A DNA stretch of 64,000 bases, taken from Lampris incognitus. Lineage: Eukaryota > Chordata > Actinopteri > Lampriformes > Lampridae. Position 1 is the stretch's first letter; each line of letters opens with the position of its first letter. This document shows, in pieces, positions 29,463-39,837 of the stretch. The notes beneath the pieces are model-generated. The model searched no databases and had not been told where the DNA came from. It saw only the letters and a program-made list of their open reading frames with translations. The stretch covers positions 55,284,172 to 55,348,171 of the forward strand of contig NC_079219.1 of assembly GCF_029633865.1 (NCBI RefSeq), in the 5' to 3' direction. A program made the position numbers and the translations under genes.

Positions 29463-30249
29463 CAGGCGTGCCGGAATCATTTCAGAAGTGGGGGGGGGGG
29501 CAACAATGATCTATATGCGTGTGCAGGGGTGTACTGTGTCGTGCTATAAGAGCGCAGCTGCGCATGCCTGTATTTGGGGTTTTAATACAACAAAGCACGT
29601 TATTGAAGACACGTGTCCGCCTCATCTTGTTACTTTGTTGCAGTTTGGCATCTCAGTGTAGCGTTCTGTGTTGAGCTTGAGCGCTGCTTAAGCGATACAT
29701 TGTATTCAGTTTTGAAACCCCGCTCTTTCTGCTGCCTGCCCACGGGGTGGCGCTATAATTCAAGCATAAACCAGCTAGTGCGCGTGGGATTAGATACAAA
29801 TAGTCCATGGGCCAGACCATTTTTTTGGTGCATCTCAAGGTGGCAAAACTTGTGATTTTTGAAAAGGTACATGTATGTAGATGACATTTTGGTATGATAG
29901 CCCTTCCTAAGTGGTAGCCGAGTCACAGTTATCAGCTCATGAAGTTGATAACCCCTAATCATAAATTCAGTTTTTCAACACTAGTGTATGTCTGGTTAAC
30001 GCTCATGTAAGGACATTTGCCAATGTTTAATAATACAGTGTTCGGTATAATTTTAAAGGGGACCTTTTAGGCTTTCATTTAAGACCAATGCCATATTTGT
30101 CTGACAAACACAGAGGTCACGTGACCTCTTTAAACCATAGATGACAAACATTTTCCCACAATTTTCGCCTAAACGATAACAAAATGCCTTTTTCTTATTA
30201 TTTGATGTTGGAAGAGCTATATGGAGTCTAATATGAAACCTGCTGGTAA

Positions 30250-31083
30250 ATTAGAGTAAAAGGTTCACCAACAGCCAAGTTCCATGACACAATCAAAAAA
30301 CAGAACCTGAAGACATTTGCAAGCATCACTAAAAGTAGAGGAAAACCGGCAAAAAACAGGGAGGTGGTCTTGAAAGCAGATAGAAATCTCTTTGGACATA
30401 TGATCATTGTTTCACAAAGTAGAGATCTTCACATTGAAGATGTCCTGGCTCATCCTCTTGGTCCACTACCTTGGGCACTTTCAAATCCAGATGGCTCACT
30501 GTGGAAAACTAATAAGGCTGCTCTTGCAAGAGAGTTGGAGAAATCAGGATCCGCAGTAGAAGAAATTGGAGAACATTCTGCATGCATCATTGATGGAATG
30601 AGCCTTGTTCAGAAAATGAAAGGGGATGGCAAAACCTTTGGAGAGATTGCTGGATCTGTGCTGAACCTAGTGCTGCATGAAGGAGGGCACAGTAAGCGGA
30701 TAGATGTGGTGTTTGATGTATACAGGAAAACATCGATCAAGAATGCTGAGAGATGCAATCGTGGTTCAGCAAGTAGCACTCAATGGAAAAAGATTGCCCC
30801 GGGACACAAAGTTGTGCAGTGGAGAAAACTTTTAAGTAATCCAGACAGCAAAACAGCACTGATAACATTCATCGTGGACCAGTGGAAGCAACCAGAGAAC
30901 CTTCAAAGGCTTAAGGAGGACAAGCAGCCATTTACAATCTGTGGAGAGACATGCTATTGTCTTGGCAAAACAGACTGGAATGTTGTTGAAGACCTGAAAT
31001 CTTCCCACGAGGAGGCGGATACCCGCATGCTCTTACATGCAAATCATGCCAGTAAGAATGGCTATCAAACCATTCTTACTGGC
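30250..31083 (+). pseudogene. FEN/XPG-like nuclease, N-terminal part
   Basis: The frame is open from a TAA at 30247; an AG at 30253-30254 could be a splice acceptor. Visible in order: FHDTIKKQNLKTFAS, CIIDGMSLVQ (first acidic site), RIDVVFDVYRKTSIK (second acidic site) and EEADTRMLLHANHA (acidic pair). The order and spacing follow the FEN1/XPG/PIN-like nuclease fold: D, D, E/D, D, then the helix-two-turn-helix. The frame ends at ATG-TGA (31084-31089), where a 1-nt shift is needed to continue. A 17-bp perfect hairpin covers the break. Confidence 0.7.
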
Positions 31084-31085
31084 AT

Positions 31086-31647
31086 GTGAGCGAGGATACA
31101 GATGTCATGATCCTTTGTCTTGGATACTGTAAGAAGATAAACTGCCCTCTGTATCTGAAGTGTGGCACTCAGAATCGGACAAGGTACATCAACATCAGCA
31201 ACCTTGCTCAGCTCCTTGGGGATGACCTATGTGATGCTCTTGTAGGTGTACATGCCTTCACAGGTTGTAATAGTGCAAGTGCATTTGCAGGACGTGGTAA
31301 ACTTTGTGCTTTCAAACTGATCAAAGGAAACAGGACATTGCAAGAGTCCTTCAAAACCCTGGGAACATCCTGGGATGTATCAGACGAATTGTACAGCAAT
31401 ATGGAATCATTTGTCTGCAGGTTGTATGCGCCATCATCTAGCATATGTGACGTCAATGATCTGCGTTACTTGCTGTTCTGCAGCAAAAGGGGTGAAGTGG
31501 AGTCCAGTGTACTTCCTCCTTGCAAGGACTGTTTACAGATGCATATCCAGCGTGCCAATTACCAGGCACCAGTGTGGAGGCGCTGCCTGGAAGGACAACT
31601 AGACATACCAGTGCCAAAAGGACATGGATGGACAACTGATGACCAAG
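31086..31647 (+). pseudogene. FEN/XPG-like nuclease, central part (shifted frame)
   Basis: Continues with SEDTDVMIL, the DxD pair equivalent to the SEDMD box of FEN1, and FTGCNSASAFAGRGK. The latter resembles the GSDYC-GIGPKRA helix-two-turn-helix, though the second acidic residue expected after GC is Asn here. The rest includes VCRLYAP, RANYQAPVWRR and KGHGWTTDDQ, conserved in this repeat-borne family. The exon ends at CAAG followed by GTATAC, a plausible donor. Confidence 0.7.
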
Positions 31648-31772
31648 GTATACTTATAATAAAATTCACTACATACATGTTCATCATGCTATAATAATAT
31701 GTATAGGTAATTTCTAAACATTCAACTTCCTCGCTGAAATGAAGCTGAAATATGTTCCACTTATTCTTACAG

Positions 31773-32017
31773 GTATGCTGATGTTAGAATGGATGCGAGG
31801 ACCCCCAGCACCACTGGCTGTCCTGGAACTTATGGCCTGCAAGTATGTACGGACCTGCAAGCTTCCTGACTGCTCCTGCCTTGCCCACAGACTGAAGTGC
31901 ACAGAAATGTGCAAGCTACAAACCTGCACCAATCAAAGAGAAGAGGACGTAGAGGTTGATGTGAAACTGGTCGACTATGATGATGATGATGATGATGATG
32001 AAGATGAGGTGTATTAA
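31773..32017 (+). CDS. FEN/XPG-like nuclease, C-terminal exon (Cys cluster and acidic tail)
   Basis: After acceptor ATTCTTACAG the frame joins in phase with 31647 to give GMLMLEWMR. Then comes a Cys-rich stretch, ACKYVRTCKLPDCSC and KCTEMCKLQTCTN, probably metal-binding. An acidic tail encoded by (GAT)n precedes the TAA stop. The same Cys-cluster ending is typical of this family in other animal genomes, from memory. Confidence 0.65.
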
Positions 32018-32719
32018 ATGTATAGTTCTTATTTTTTTTTCTTATTTCCTTCTTTGAATCACGAATGGTGTCATTGAAAGGTGATAGCTATGACTAAGTT
32101 ACTCCTTGGGGAGAATTATCCTATTGAAATATGTTGGTCCAAATAATGGAGGTGAATGGGCCTGAGCTGATGACTTCTCATTTAAGGTTCAAAATCACCT
32201 CTCACAAAGAAAAAGTATGGGTATATTATACATTTTCTGAATCCTTGGAATCTCTTCTGTACTGCAGTTGTTGAGTTTTGTGCCCCTGAGGTCTCTTGAT
32301 GCCACAGGGCTAAATAAAGAATATAGTTTAGGCGAAGATTGTGGGAAAATGTGTGTCATTTATGGTTTAAAGAGGTCACATGACCTCTGTGTTTGTCATA
32401 CAAATACAACGTTGGGCTTAAATGAAAGCCTAAAACGTCCCCTTTAAAATTATACCAAACACTATATTATTAAACATTGGCAAATGTCCTTACATGAGCT
32501 TTAACCAGATATACACTAGTGTCAAAAAACTGAATTTATGATTAGTGGTTATTGACTTCATGAGCGGATAACTGTGACTCAGCTACCACTTAGGAAGGGC
32601 TATCATACCAAAATATCATCTACAGACATGTATCTTTTCAAAAATCACAATAAAGTTTTGCCACCCTGAGATGGACGAAATAGTGAAATTTTGGCCTCTG
32701 GCCCATGCATGGACTATCT

Positions 32720-33543
32720 CCTGTCACCTCTGACGCAAGGATAAGACCCAGCACTGTTGTTCCTGCACTAAACCTGTCCAGCAACCCGTTTGCGTTGGTT
32801 GCTGTATCTGCTGTACCCGAGGCCATCTGCTCTAGACTCTCCAGCACCGAAGGATATTGGTCAATGACTGAGGTAATGGCCTTATGCCTTACTGTCCACC
32901 TGGTTGGACATAACGGCTTGAGTGTTCTGTATGGTGCTGATGCTGATTTAGCTATGTTTTTGAACACGGTCTTGAACTTTCCCACCAGATTGAAAAGATT
33001 CCCTAGTTCATGAACCCACTGCAAGGAGTCTCAAATCAGAGGCGATGATTTGCATGCAGCCTCGGTTGCCAGGTTGGCACAATGTATGTACAAGGCCAGT
33101 GGTTGCTGTTTCTTGATCAGTGCCTGTACACCCATGTTCTTCTCAGCCATGTTCGCAGCCCCATCGTATGCCTGTCCTCTTAAGGAGGATAATGGCAAAT
33201 TCAGCCGTTTCAGTACACCGATAGCTATGTCACTGATAGCTTGTCCAGTTGTTGATGCAGTTTGGTAAAGGCCAACAAATTCCTCGTGCAGAATTAAATC
33301 ATGGTCTACATATCTGACACAGATAGACTCCTGCTCTTTTCCAGATACATCCTGTGTGCCATCACTGATCAATGAGAACTGTACAACCTGTGGACCTTTG
33401 ACAGCTGCAACAATGTCCCTGACCACTGTATTTCCTAGGAGCTGAAGCATTTCGTTCTGCCTTTGTGGGCTAATGTAATCTTGGCTGCGCTTCTCAAGCC
33501 AGTTAGAAATAATGGGGTCACTTTCTGCTTTAGACTTTAACAT
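32720..33543 (-). pseudogene. hAT-type transposase fragment (DUF4371/ZMYM1-like)
   Basis: Two minus-strand frames (33543-33031 and 33024 downward) encode SLISDGTQDVSGKEQESICV, GLYQTASTTGQAISDIAIGV, LSSLRGQAYDGAANMAEKN and CPTRWTVRHKAI, the DDE-bearing core of ZMYM1/DUF4371 hAT transposases. A 1-nt shift and a short deletion separate the two frames. The protein is cut at 32720 by the inverted repeat of the neighbouring element, so the C-terminal dimerisation region is missing. Confidence 0.8.
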
Positions 33544-33899
33544 CTGATAGAGATTGCCTAGCTAGCTAGCTAGTTCGTGAGGGGGGTCTGAACTGATAAC
33601 CCCAAACACAAGTTATAAACTAGACAAGGCAATAATTCATCCGGAAATACCTAAGAAAATCTAACTCAGAAACCCCAAAGGTAAGAAAGGGTGGTGTACT
33701 GGGCTAGACAAGCAAGCTGGCTAGCTACATTACTTACACAATCATTCATGCTCCGGTCTCCTGGTTGTCAGGAGCAACTGCAAGACAGTAACGAGGTCGG
33801 CAATCCCAGTGGCAAGGTTAAAATGGTATGGTCCAAGCATAGGGGTGTATGAAATCGTTGGAAAACAAGTATGAATGACATTTTAAGTAGTTCGACTGT

Positions 33900-34037
33900 C
33901 TTGTTATTTTACCTTTTTTGGCGAGGGAGTTAACATCATCATTCATGACATATTTTTTTTAGGGGGGACAAATTCACCTCTTCTAAATATTGAGGGGGAC
34001 ATGTCCCCCCTGACCCCCCCCATAAGTTACACCTGTA
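33900..34037 (-). mobile_element. hAT-like terminal region of the transposase fragment
   Basis: Read on the minus strand, CAGGTGTAACTTATGGGGGG starts at about 34036 and is followed by a GGGGGGACATGTCCCCCC palindrome and a leader to the transposase start at 33543. It interrupts BEL/Pao gag coding that continues above 34038. Confidence 0.6.
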
Positions 34038-36341
34038 GGTGGAGGCTGATGCTCCAACTGCTGATTCCTCCATATTAGTCTTGTTAATGTGAAGCACAGT
34101 GGGATGTTGCCGTTCAAAGACAGCACAGACCAAGCGTTTACTGCAGTCGTGGCTTATATGTCCAGTGCCTAAGCATCCAAAGCAAATGCCCCTCTCCTTT
34201 AAAAGGCTGATTTTATCTTTGTGCCTTTTACCTTTAAATTGCTGGCATTGCTCAATAGGATGAGCGCGTGAACAGCAGTGGCAAGATTGCGTGTCTTGCT
34301 TCATTGAGCTATTGGTTAGTGGCTCATCTTCACCAGAATCCTTCTGTGTCACAGTAGTAGCAAAGCTACTGCCTTTGTACTTTGACTGTGTTGGCTGTAC
34401 AATAAACTTGTTGGAAACGGCACTCGATGATGATACACCGTCAATATCACCAAAGATGGGGTCAGACAGCATTTTCACATGCTTCTCCAGGAACCTGACC
34501 AGGTGCTCAAAATTAGCTCTTTCTTGAGAACTTTCCATTATGTCATAAGCTTTATTTCTCCACCTCTCTCTGAGCTTATATGGAAGTTTTGAAATGACCA
34601 TCCTCATGTTAGTTGGCAAATCCAACTCCTGCATGTACTCAAGTTCTCCCATCACATTGCAACATCCCCGTAAGAACAAAGCATAAGCCTGCAAGTTTTG
34701 GCATCCTCAGATTTTATTTTTGGCCAAGCTAGTGCCTTTGCTATACAAGCAGTGGCAATCCTGTACTTGTTTCCAAAGTGTTCCTCAAGAAGGCACTTTG
34801 CCTGGCTGTAGCCCTGCTCAGGAGCCATGTGCTGACAGCTTTGAACCAATTCCTTTGGCTGTCCTCTGGTAAACTGCTCCAGATAATACAAACAATCAGC
34901 TTCACTAGCTTTGTCCTCCACAAGTTGCTCAAATGAAGGCTTGATACTGTAATGGGTCTCCTTCAAATACAGGAATGTCTCATGTGGGCAGCGACAACAT
35001 CCTCTGCTGGTAGACAAGAGAGGCTGCGATTTCATTTTGTTTATGCATAATGGTGATGATATTGTCAGGTGGTAGGCCTACTGGTGCATTTTGGGTTTGT
35101 TGATCTACATACTGACTGTTGCTTTGATTTGGCCACGCAGTCATACTAGGAGGAGCATACGTGCATGCTCCTGTTGCTTGTTTCATTGGGAACGAGATGT
35201 TTTTCTCTGGCCTACAATCCGTTGCTGGTGGTTGGCGTGCCAGTGACCAATCCTGTGGCTGCGAGGTCTGCGCAACAGGCCTATATGGCTTGACCGTAGG
35301 GTCAAGGGTGTAAGCAGGTTTCATTTTCCTCTTTTCCCTTTCACAATAAGCGTTCATGTCGTTAGAGGAGACTCGAGAACCACCTGCTTCCAAGACACTC
35401 AGTTGAGCAGTAGTTACTGCAAGCACCGCTTCCAAATCCATCTGTTGCTTTTTCCTCTTTAATTGTTGCTCCTGTTCCTCCAGTTTGTGCAGCTCCTTTA
35501 AGGCTGTCATGCGCGCTGTTGCTTTCGTTACTGATGAAGCATTTGACCTGTTGGTGTCAGTTTTGTTTGAGTGACGAATATTGGACGCACTGTCCTCTGG
35601 ATTAATTTCACTTTCATCACCATGAAATTCACCTTTGTCACAGTTAAGTTCACCTTGCTTTTCAACTTTGTGATCATTTTTATCAGAACCATATTGTATC
35701 TTGTTTTTCAACCACAATTCTATTTTACTGAAAAATTCATCATTGAACAACATTTTGGCTCGAAAGCACACTTCATGTTTCTCATGTTCTGCTGGCGGCA
35801 ATAAAGAATCACGTGTACACCTTATGTCGTCACAACATTCAATAAATTCATCAAAAGCTTGTTGCGCCTGTGAAACGTTGCCATTTGACAGTAAACCTTG
35901 TATCGTGTGTCAAAGATTACAAGCGTTAGTTAGATTTGATTTTCTACCTTTTTGCAATCTGTCCAATTTATTACACAAGGCTTTGGGGGTAGGTGCAATC
36001 GCCCGTTTGGGCCTGATAACGTCATCGGTACTGTTTGTTGTACCGGACGCAACCGGCTCATTCGCGTCCGCGAGCAGTGGCTTCTCCGTGTCACCAGTCG
36101 CGCGCATAGTGACGATCAACAGTTCGCAACAAACATCGCGAAAGTTTGTTCCTATGCATCGCGACCGACGCATAAGAATTACGCAATATTGTGTGCACAC
36201 ATACTGCAGATGGCCAAACCTTGGTAACGCGCTACACGTACCTCCCCAATGATGAAGATGATCCTGATGATGACGATGACCCGGCCACCGGCTCCTTCTC
36301 GTCCACTGCCCGTTCTGTTGTATCCGAAACCGCAGACCCAA
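34038..36341 (-). pseudogene. BEL/Pao-type LTR retrotransposon gag remnant
   Basis: Minus-strand frames carry, in order: an N-terminal gag segment (RPKRAIAPTPKALCNKLD, one in-frame TGA near 35908), a long charged segment with a LEEQEQQLKRKKQQMDL coiled coil near 35480, a DUF1759-like segment (YLEQFTRGQPKELVQSC near 34885), VISKLPYKLRERW near 34590 and a CCHC knuckle CFGCLGTGHISHDC near 34170. Frame changes near 35010 and 34670 show decay. Pol is absent: the copy is cut at 34038 by the hAT end. Confidence 0.75.
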
Positions 36342-36940
36342 GTGCCGTCAGCCGATGAGCAGAGGAGAAGCAGCCGGGAGGTAGTAGGATATTCCGCCGT
36401 GGGTTTGTCTTCAAACCAGCTTCTTTGGCAAAGTTTCCGACTTGCTGTGGAGGCTAAGCCCAGTGCTTTAAGCCACCGAGGCGCTACTGCTCGGGTTGAC
36501 CTAATCGACGCACATTTCACACTACCACGTTTGTAAACAACGTAGAATGGAACGATGCAAAGTGCTGCGCGAACACTTGGTCCATTTCTTGCTCTTCGGC
36601 AGTAATCCATTGAACATGTAAACGCTGCACAAGTGTGTGAGTAGTGGTCGAAAACTGTTTGCCCTCCGTGCAGCGACACCTAACAAACAACAGGGGAGGT
36701 CCTACCTATGTGTTCCCCATAAAGTGGGAGGAGCAAACACCTTGACCCAATTAACCAATTGGAGGAGCAAAACATAGACCCAAAGCAGCGCCCTAGAAAG
36801 AGAGAGTTACGTCAACTCCGTAGACGTCAATGGGCCAACAGCAACGGCGGATCATGGGAGCCCCGGATAGTTCCAAAACAGTGCGCATAGAATATGTGTC
36901 ACGTTGGAATATATCTATTATATCTATATCTATGTAAACT
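36342..36940. other. unresolved segment upstream of BEL-like gag
   Basis: A minus-strand frame (36679-36179) is open but resembles no family I can name. It may be 5' leader or LTR of the BEL-like remnant. Confidence 0.3.
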
Positions 36941-37262
36941 AAAAATAAGACACATTAGTCCCTAGTTAACGTGTCTAACCCTTTAGCCGAGCGGTTAGTG
37001 GCGTCGCCTTGTGGTGCAGCACACTCCGTATCGAATCCCGCATCGGACAAGAAAATAACCGGTTACATTATTATTATTATTTACAGGGTCGGACCCGTTA
37101 GCCAAGGTCTAGCGGGTCTATTTGTCCGTGCACGATGCATTAACACGTAATATTTTTGTAATATTTTTAACACGTAGAGTTTGGTACACCACAAGGCGAC
37201 ATCACTAACCACTTGGCTAAAGGGTCAGACCCGTTAGTTAGTGATTAATGTGTCTTATTACT
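36940..37262. repeat. inverted repeat with tRNA-like arms
   Basis: Left arm 36945-37020 (AAGACACATTAGTC, then CCCTTTAGCCGAGCGGTTAG and GTCGCCTTGTGGTG) recurs as its complement at about 37180-37262. The left arm is followed by a B-box-like TATCGAATCCCGC near 37030. The pair forms a large palindrome of a tRNA-derived sequence. Confidence 0.7.
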
Positions 37263-37379
37263 AGTTTACAATAATAATAAATCTTATATAGCGCTTTTCT
37301 AATACTCCAAGTCGCTTCACAATAAACGGGGTGAAACAAGACGACAGATAAACATAACAGAAATACAGGGGTAGGTGGG

Positions 37380-37470
37380 AAAGGGGGGGCTTCAGTCGAC
37401 TGGTTAACGTGGTGCAGGACATCCGGGTTCGCGTCCCGGCTGTGGCGGTTCCCGGGCGCCCCCCCCCCCC
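37380..37470 (+). repeat. tRNA-like SINE head fragment
   Basis: CAGTCGACTGGTTAACGTGG and GGGTTCGCGTCCCGGC have A- and B-box spacing of a tRNA-like promoter. No full tRNA cloverleaf is apparent. A stretch of ACGTGTTA-rich sequence follows to 37570. Confidence 0.45.
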
Positions 37471-37873
37471 GAATTCGCTACATTAACACGACCCACGTGT
37501 AAATTAACACGTAACACATATTACGTGTTAATACGACCAAACTCTACGTTACGTGTTAACGCGTAATAGTTAAAATATTACGAAAAGAATTACAGCGTCC
37601 TGGAGCGGCTGCTTCGGGGTTCTGGCTGCGCTGGCTCTCGATTTGGGGGGCCAGGCTCCAGTGGAGTTGTGGGCGGCGGGCGAGGGAGGGCGGGGTAACA
37701 TTACTGTTAAAGTTGAGTTTTGTTTGGCTTTTTGCAGAAGCACGTGTTCGCATTACTGAAAGCTAGCAGAGCTGACGTTAGCTAAGCTAACGGCTCAAAC
37801 ACACAAACGACGCAAACACGCGTCATTTTATGGGTTGCTATGCTGGCTACAATGCTTTTGATGTGTTGCAATT

Positions 37874-38577
37874 GTAACCAGGTTAAAATTAATGTTTTTA
37901 TTTTATTTTGTTTGAGTATGAAATATCACCAAATCCTGTCTGTGTGCTGTTATTGTGTTTACTTTTTTATTTACTTTTATGTATGTTTTACAACGACCGT
38001 CATATACGTGTACTGTCGCTTTAAGAGAGAGGTCTTGTGGGTACACGGAAGAGGGAACGCGGGAGAGGCCATTTTTGTTTTGTGGGAGGAGTCTCAAGCA
38101 GCGATCGAGCCGAGCCACGCGTGTTTCTTACGGTAGGACAGTTTTGGTGGTTGAGGAGAACGTAACCTTGAGTATCCCTGTAAGAAGATACTGCAAGCTG
38201 TGGGATAAAATACTTGTTTATCCTTTCTTACATCGGAGTCCCGTGGACGGTTTCTCCTTCTAATGCACACGAGTGAAGTCCGGGCAGTGGTTGAACTTCG
38301 ACCCCCACGTCCGTAAGAAACACCGCTCCCGCTGGAGGACTGGACGTTTGTCGAAGGATTTGAAACCAAAATAAATGGCAAGGTGGGCCAAATAGAGTCC
38401 TGTGTGTCCCCCCTCCTTCCTTGATCATGATGATGATGATGATGATGAGAGACTGAGGGCCCCCCACAACACCTGGGACCCCACCGAAAATAGAACACAA
38501 CGCAGAGCTAATGATGAGAGTGACGGGCGTGCAGCAGGCTGACCAGCAAAGAACAGCATAGGACTGCCCCCGTTACA
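37874..38577 (+). repeat. Ty3/Gypsy LTR, plus orientation
   Basis: Begins TGTAACCAGG and ends CCCCCGTTACA, with an AATAAA signal near 38373. A primer-binding-site-like TTGGTGCCGTGACCCGGAT follows directly at 38579. The last 155 bp recur at 42043-42198 in the same orientation. CAAT precedes this LTR and follows the right copy, consistent with a 4-bp target duplication. Confidence 0.7.
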
Positions 38578-38599
38578 TTGGTGCCGTGACCCGGATAAT

Positions 38600-39724
38600 C
38601 CCTTTCTCCTCCATATCAGTGAGAACCTGTCTCAACTTCTGATAGTGGGCTGGGGGAACCCTCCTGTAGGGCAGGCGAAAGGGGCGCTCATCCACCAGAT
38701 GGATGCGATGTGTGTATCCTGTGACCTCGCCACAGTCCAGAGAGTCCCTGGAGAAGATGTCATGGTACTCGGTGAGCAGCTGAGTGAGCTGGGACTTGCA
38801 TGCCTCACTAACCTGACAGGAGCTGAGGTCAATGTCACTGAGTCCGAGCTCTGACAAACTCCTAGCCGGCTGGACAGGGGGACAGGCACTACCTGTGGCG
38901 TTGGACTCATGCCTCCCCGCAACTGATTGCAGTCCCTGGAAAACATTAAAGTCCTCAATCGCCAAGCATGGAAACACATCAGCCAACTTGCAGTTCCTTT
39001 TCAGCGTGATGGCTTTGTCAGATGGATTGACAACAGTCATGAGTACCCACCTATCACCCCAGAGCGGTGTGACAAGTCGACCTACGAGGACACCGCGTGG
39101 CATGGCCTTGGAGTCTGTCGGCTCCACAACAACAGTGCTTCCAGCTGACATAGGCACCTTAGCAGGAAGTCTGCCCCAGACTAAGTGCTCGTGCCTCGGT
39201 AAGAGTGTCACGGCCTGGGTGAGCTTAACAGTACCTATCTTCTCAGGAACTGCACCACCCCTCCAGCGCTCTACATTCGTGAACATGGACAAGAACTGTT
39301 CAACGTCAGGACTAGACGGATGTTCCTGTCTGGACGCGATGTCCCAGTACTCAGTACCACTCTTGAGTACATGGGCCACATGTTTAATGACGTTTGTGCC
39401 GACTATCAGATCATCATGCTGACCGGGCACGACCAGAGTGGGTATGACAAAGGAAACACCATAAAGCTGCATGTTGAGGTCATAAAAACCATCAGGCCTA
39501 GTCTCCAGACCACCGCAGCCAATCAAGACAATGTTCTCTTCAGGCTGCTGCTTCTCAGGTAAAACACCCCCAGAGCGGAGCTTCTCTACTGCATTTTCAC
39601 TGATACTGCATGACATAGAGCCAGTATCCAACATGCCATTAAGCTGCACACTCTGGTTGACAAGAACAGGAGCATAGAACAAGTCACTGAAAGCCTGAAT
39701 CCTCTGTGTCGCCTGAATGACCAT
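38600..39724 (-). pseudogene. Ty3/Gypsy pol fragment: protease and start of reverse transcriptase
   Basis: A minus-strand frame encodes an aspartic protease site (NGMLDTGSMSCSIS near 39640), a linker, and the RT entry PFRLPYRRVPPAHYQKLRQV near 38670 up to EEKGIIR. There it runs into primer-binding-site and LTR sequence read in complement and stops. RT catalytic motifs, RNase H and integrase are absent. Confidence 0.8.
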
Positions 39725-39837
39725 ACGCGAACCCTGAGGTGCTTTGGCACACTTGTCTTCTTACAAGTGAGCCAGGTCGGAGACATCAGTGAGGGATACA
39801 TCTACTTTACCCACACCTTCCCTCTCTAGGTGTGGGT

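Larger units (their letters stand above)
29800..32717 (+). mobile_element. Academ-like DNA transposon carrying a FEN/XPG-type nuclease gene
   Basis: Left arm 29800-30175 and right arm 32326-32717 are long inverted repeats. Shared landmarks include TTTGGTATGATAGCCCTTCC, ATAAATTCAGTTTTT and GTGACCTCTTTAAACCAT, with only scattered mismatches and indels. The enclosed + strand gene (30250-32017) encodes a FEN/XPG-like nuclease with a Cys-rich, acidic C-terminus. Academ (AcademX) elements are known to encode an XPG-type nuclease and have long inverted repeats. I see no DDE transposase here, so this copy would be non-autonomous. No target duplication is clear. Confidence 0.65.

Noticed and set aside
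36179-36679. 166-codon minus-strand ORF with several Cys and Arg
   Set aside because: I considered a THAP-like finger, but the Cys/His spacing does not fit and it lies beside a decayed BEL-like gag.
36970-37050. Possible tRNA gene
   Set aside because: A- and B-box-like segments exist but no cloverleaf closes, and the sequence is part of a palindromic repeat.
38228-38500. Minus-strand ORFs across 38094-38500
   Set aside because: They are frames through the Gypsy LTR and a (GAT)n tract.
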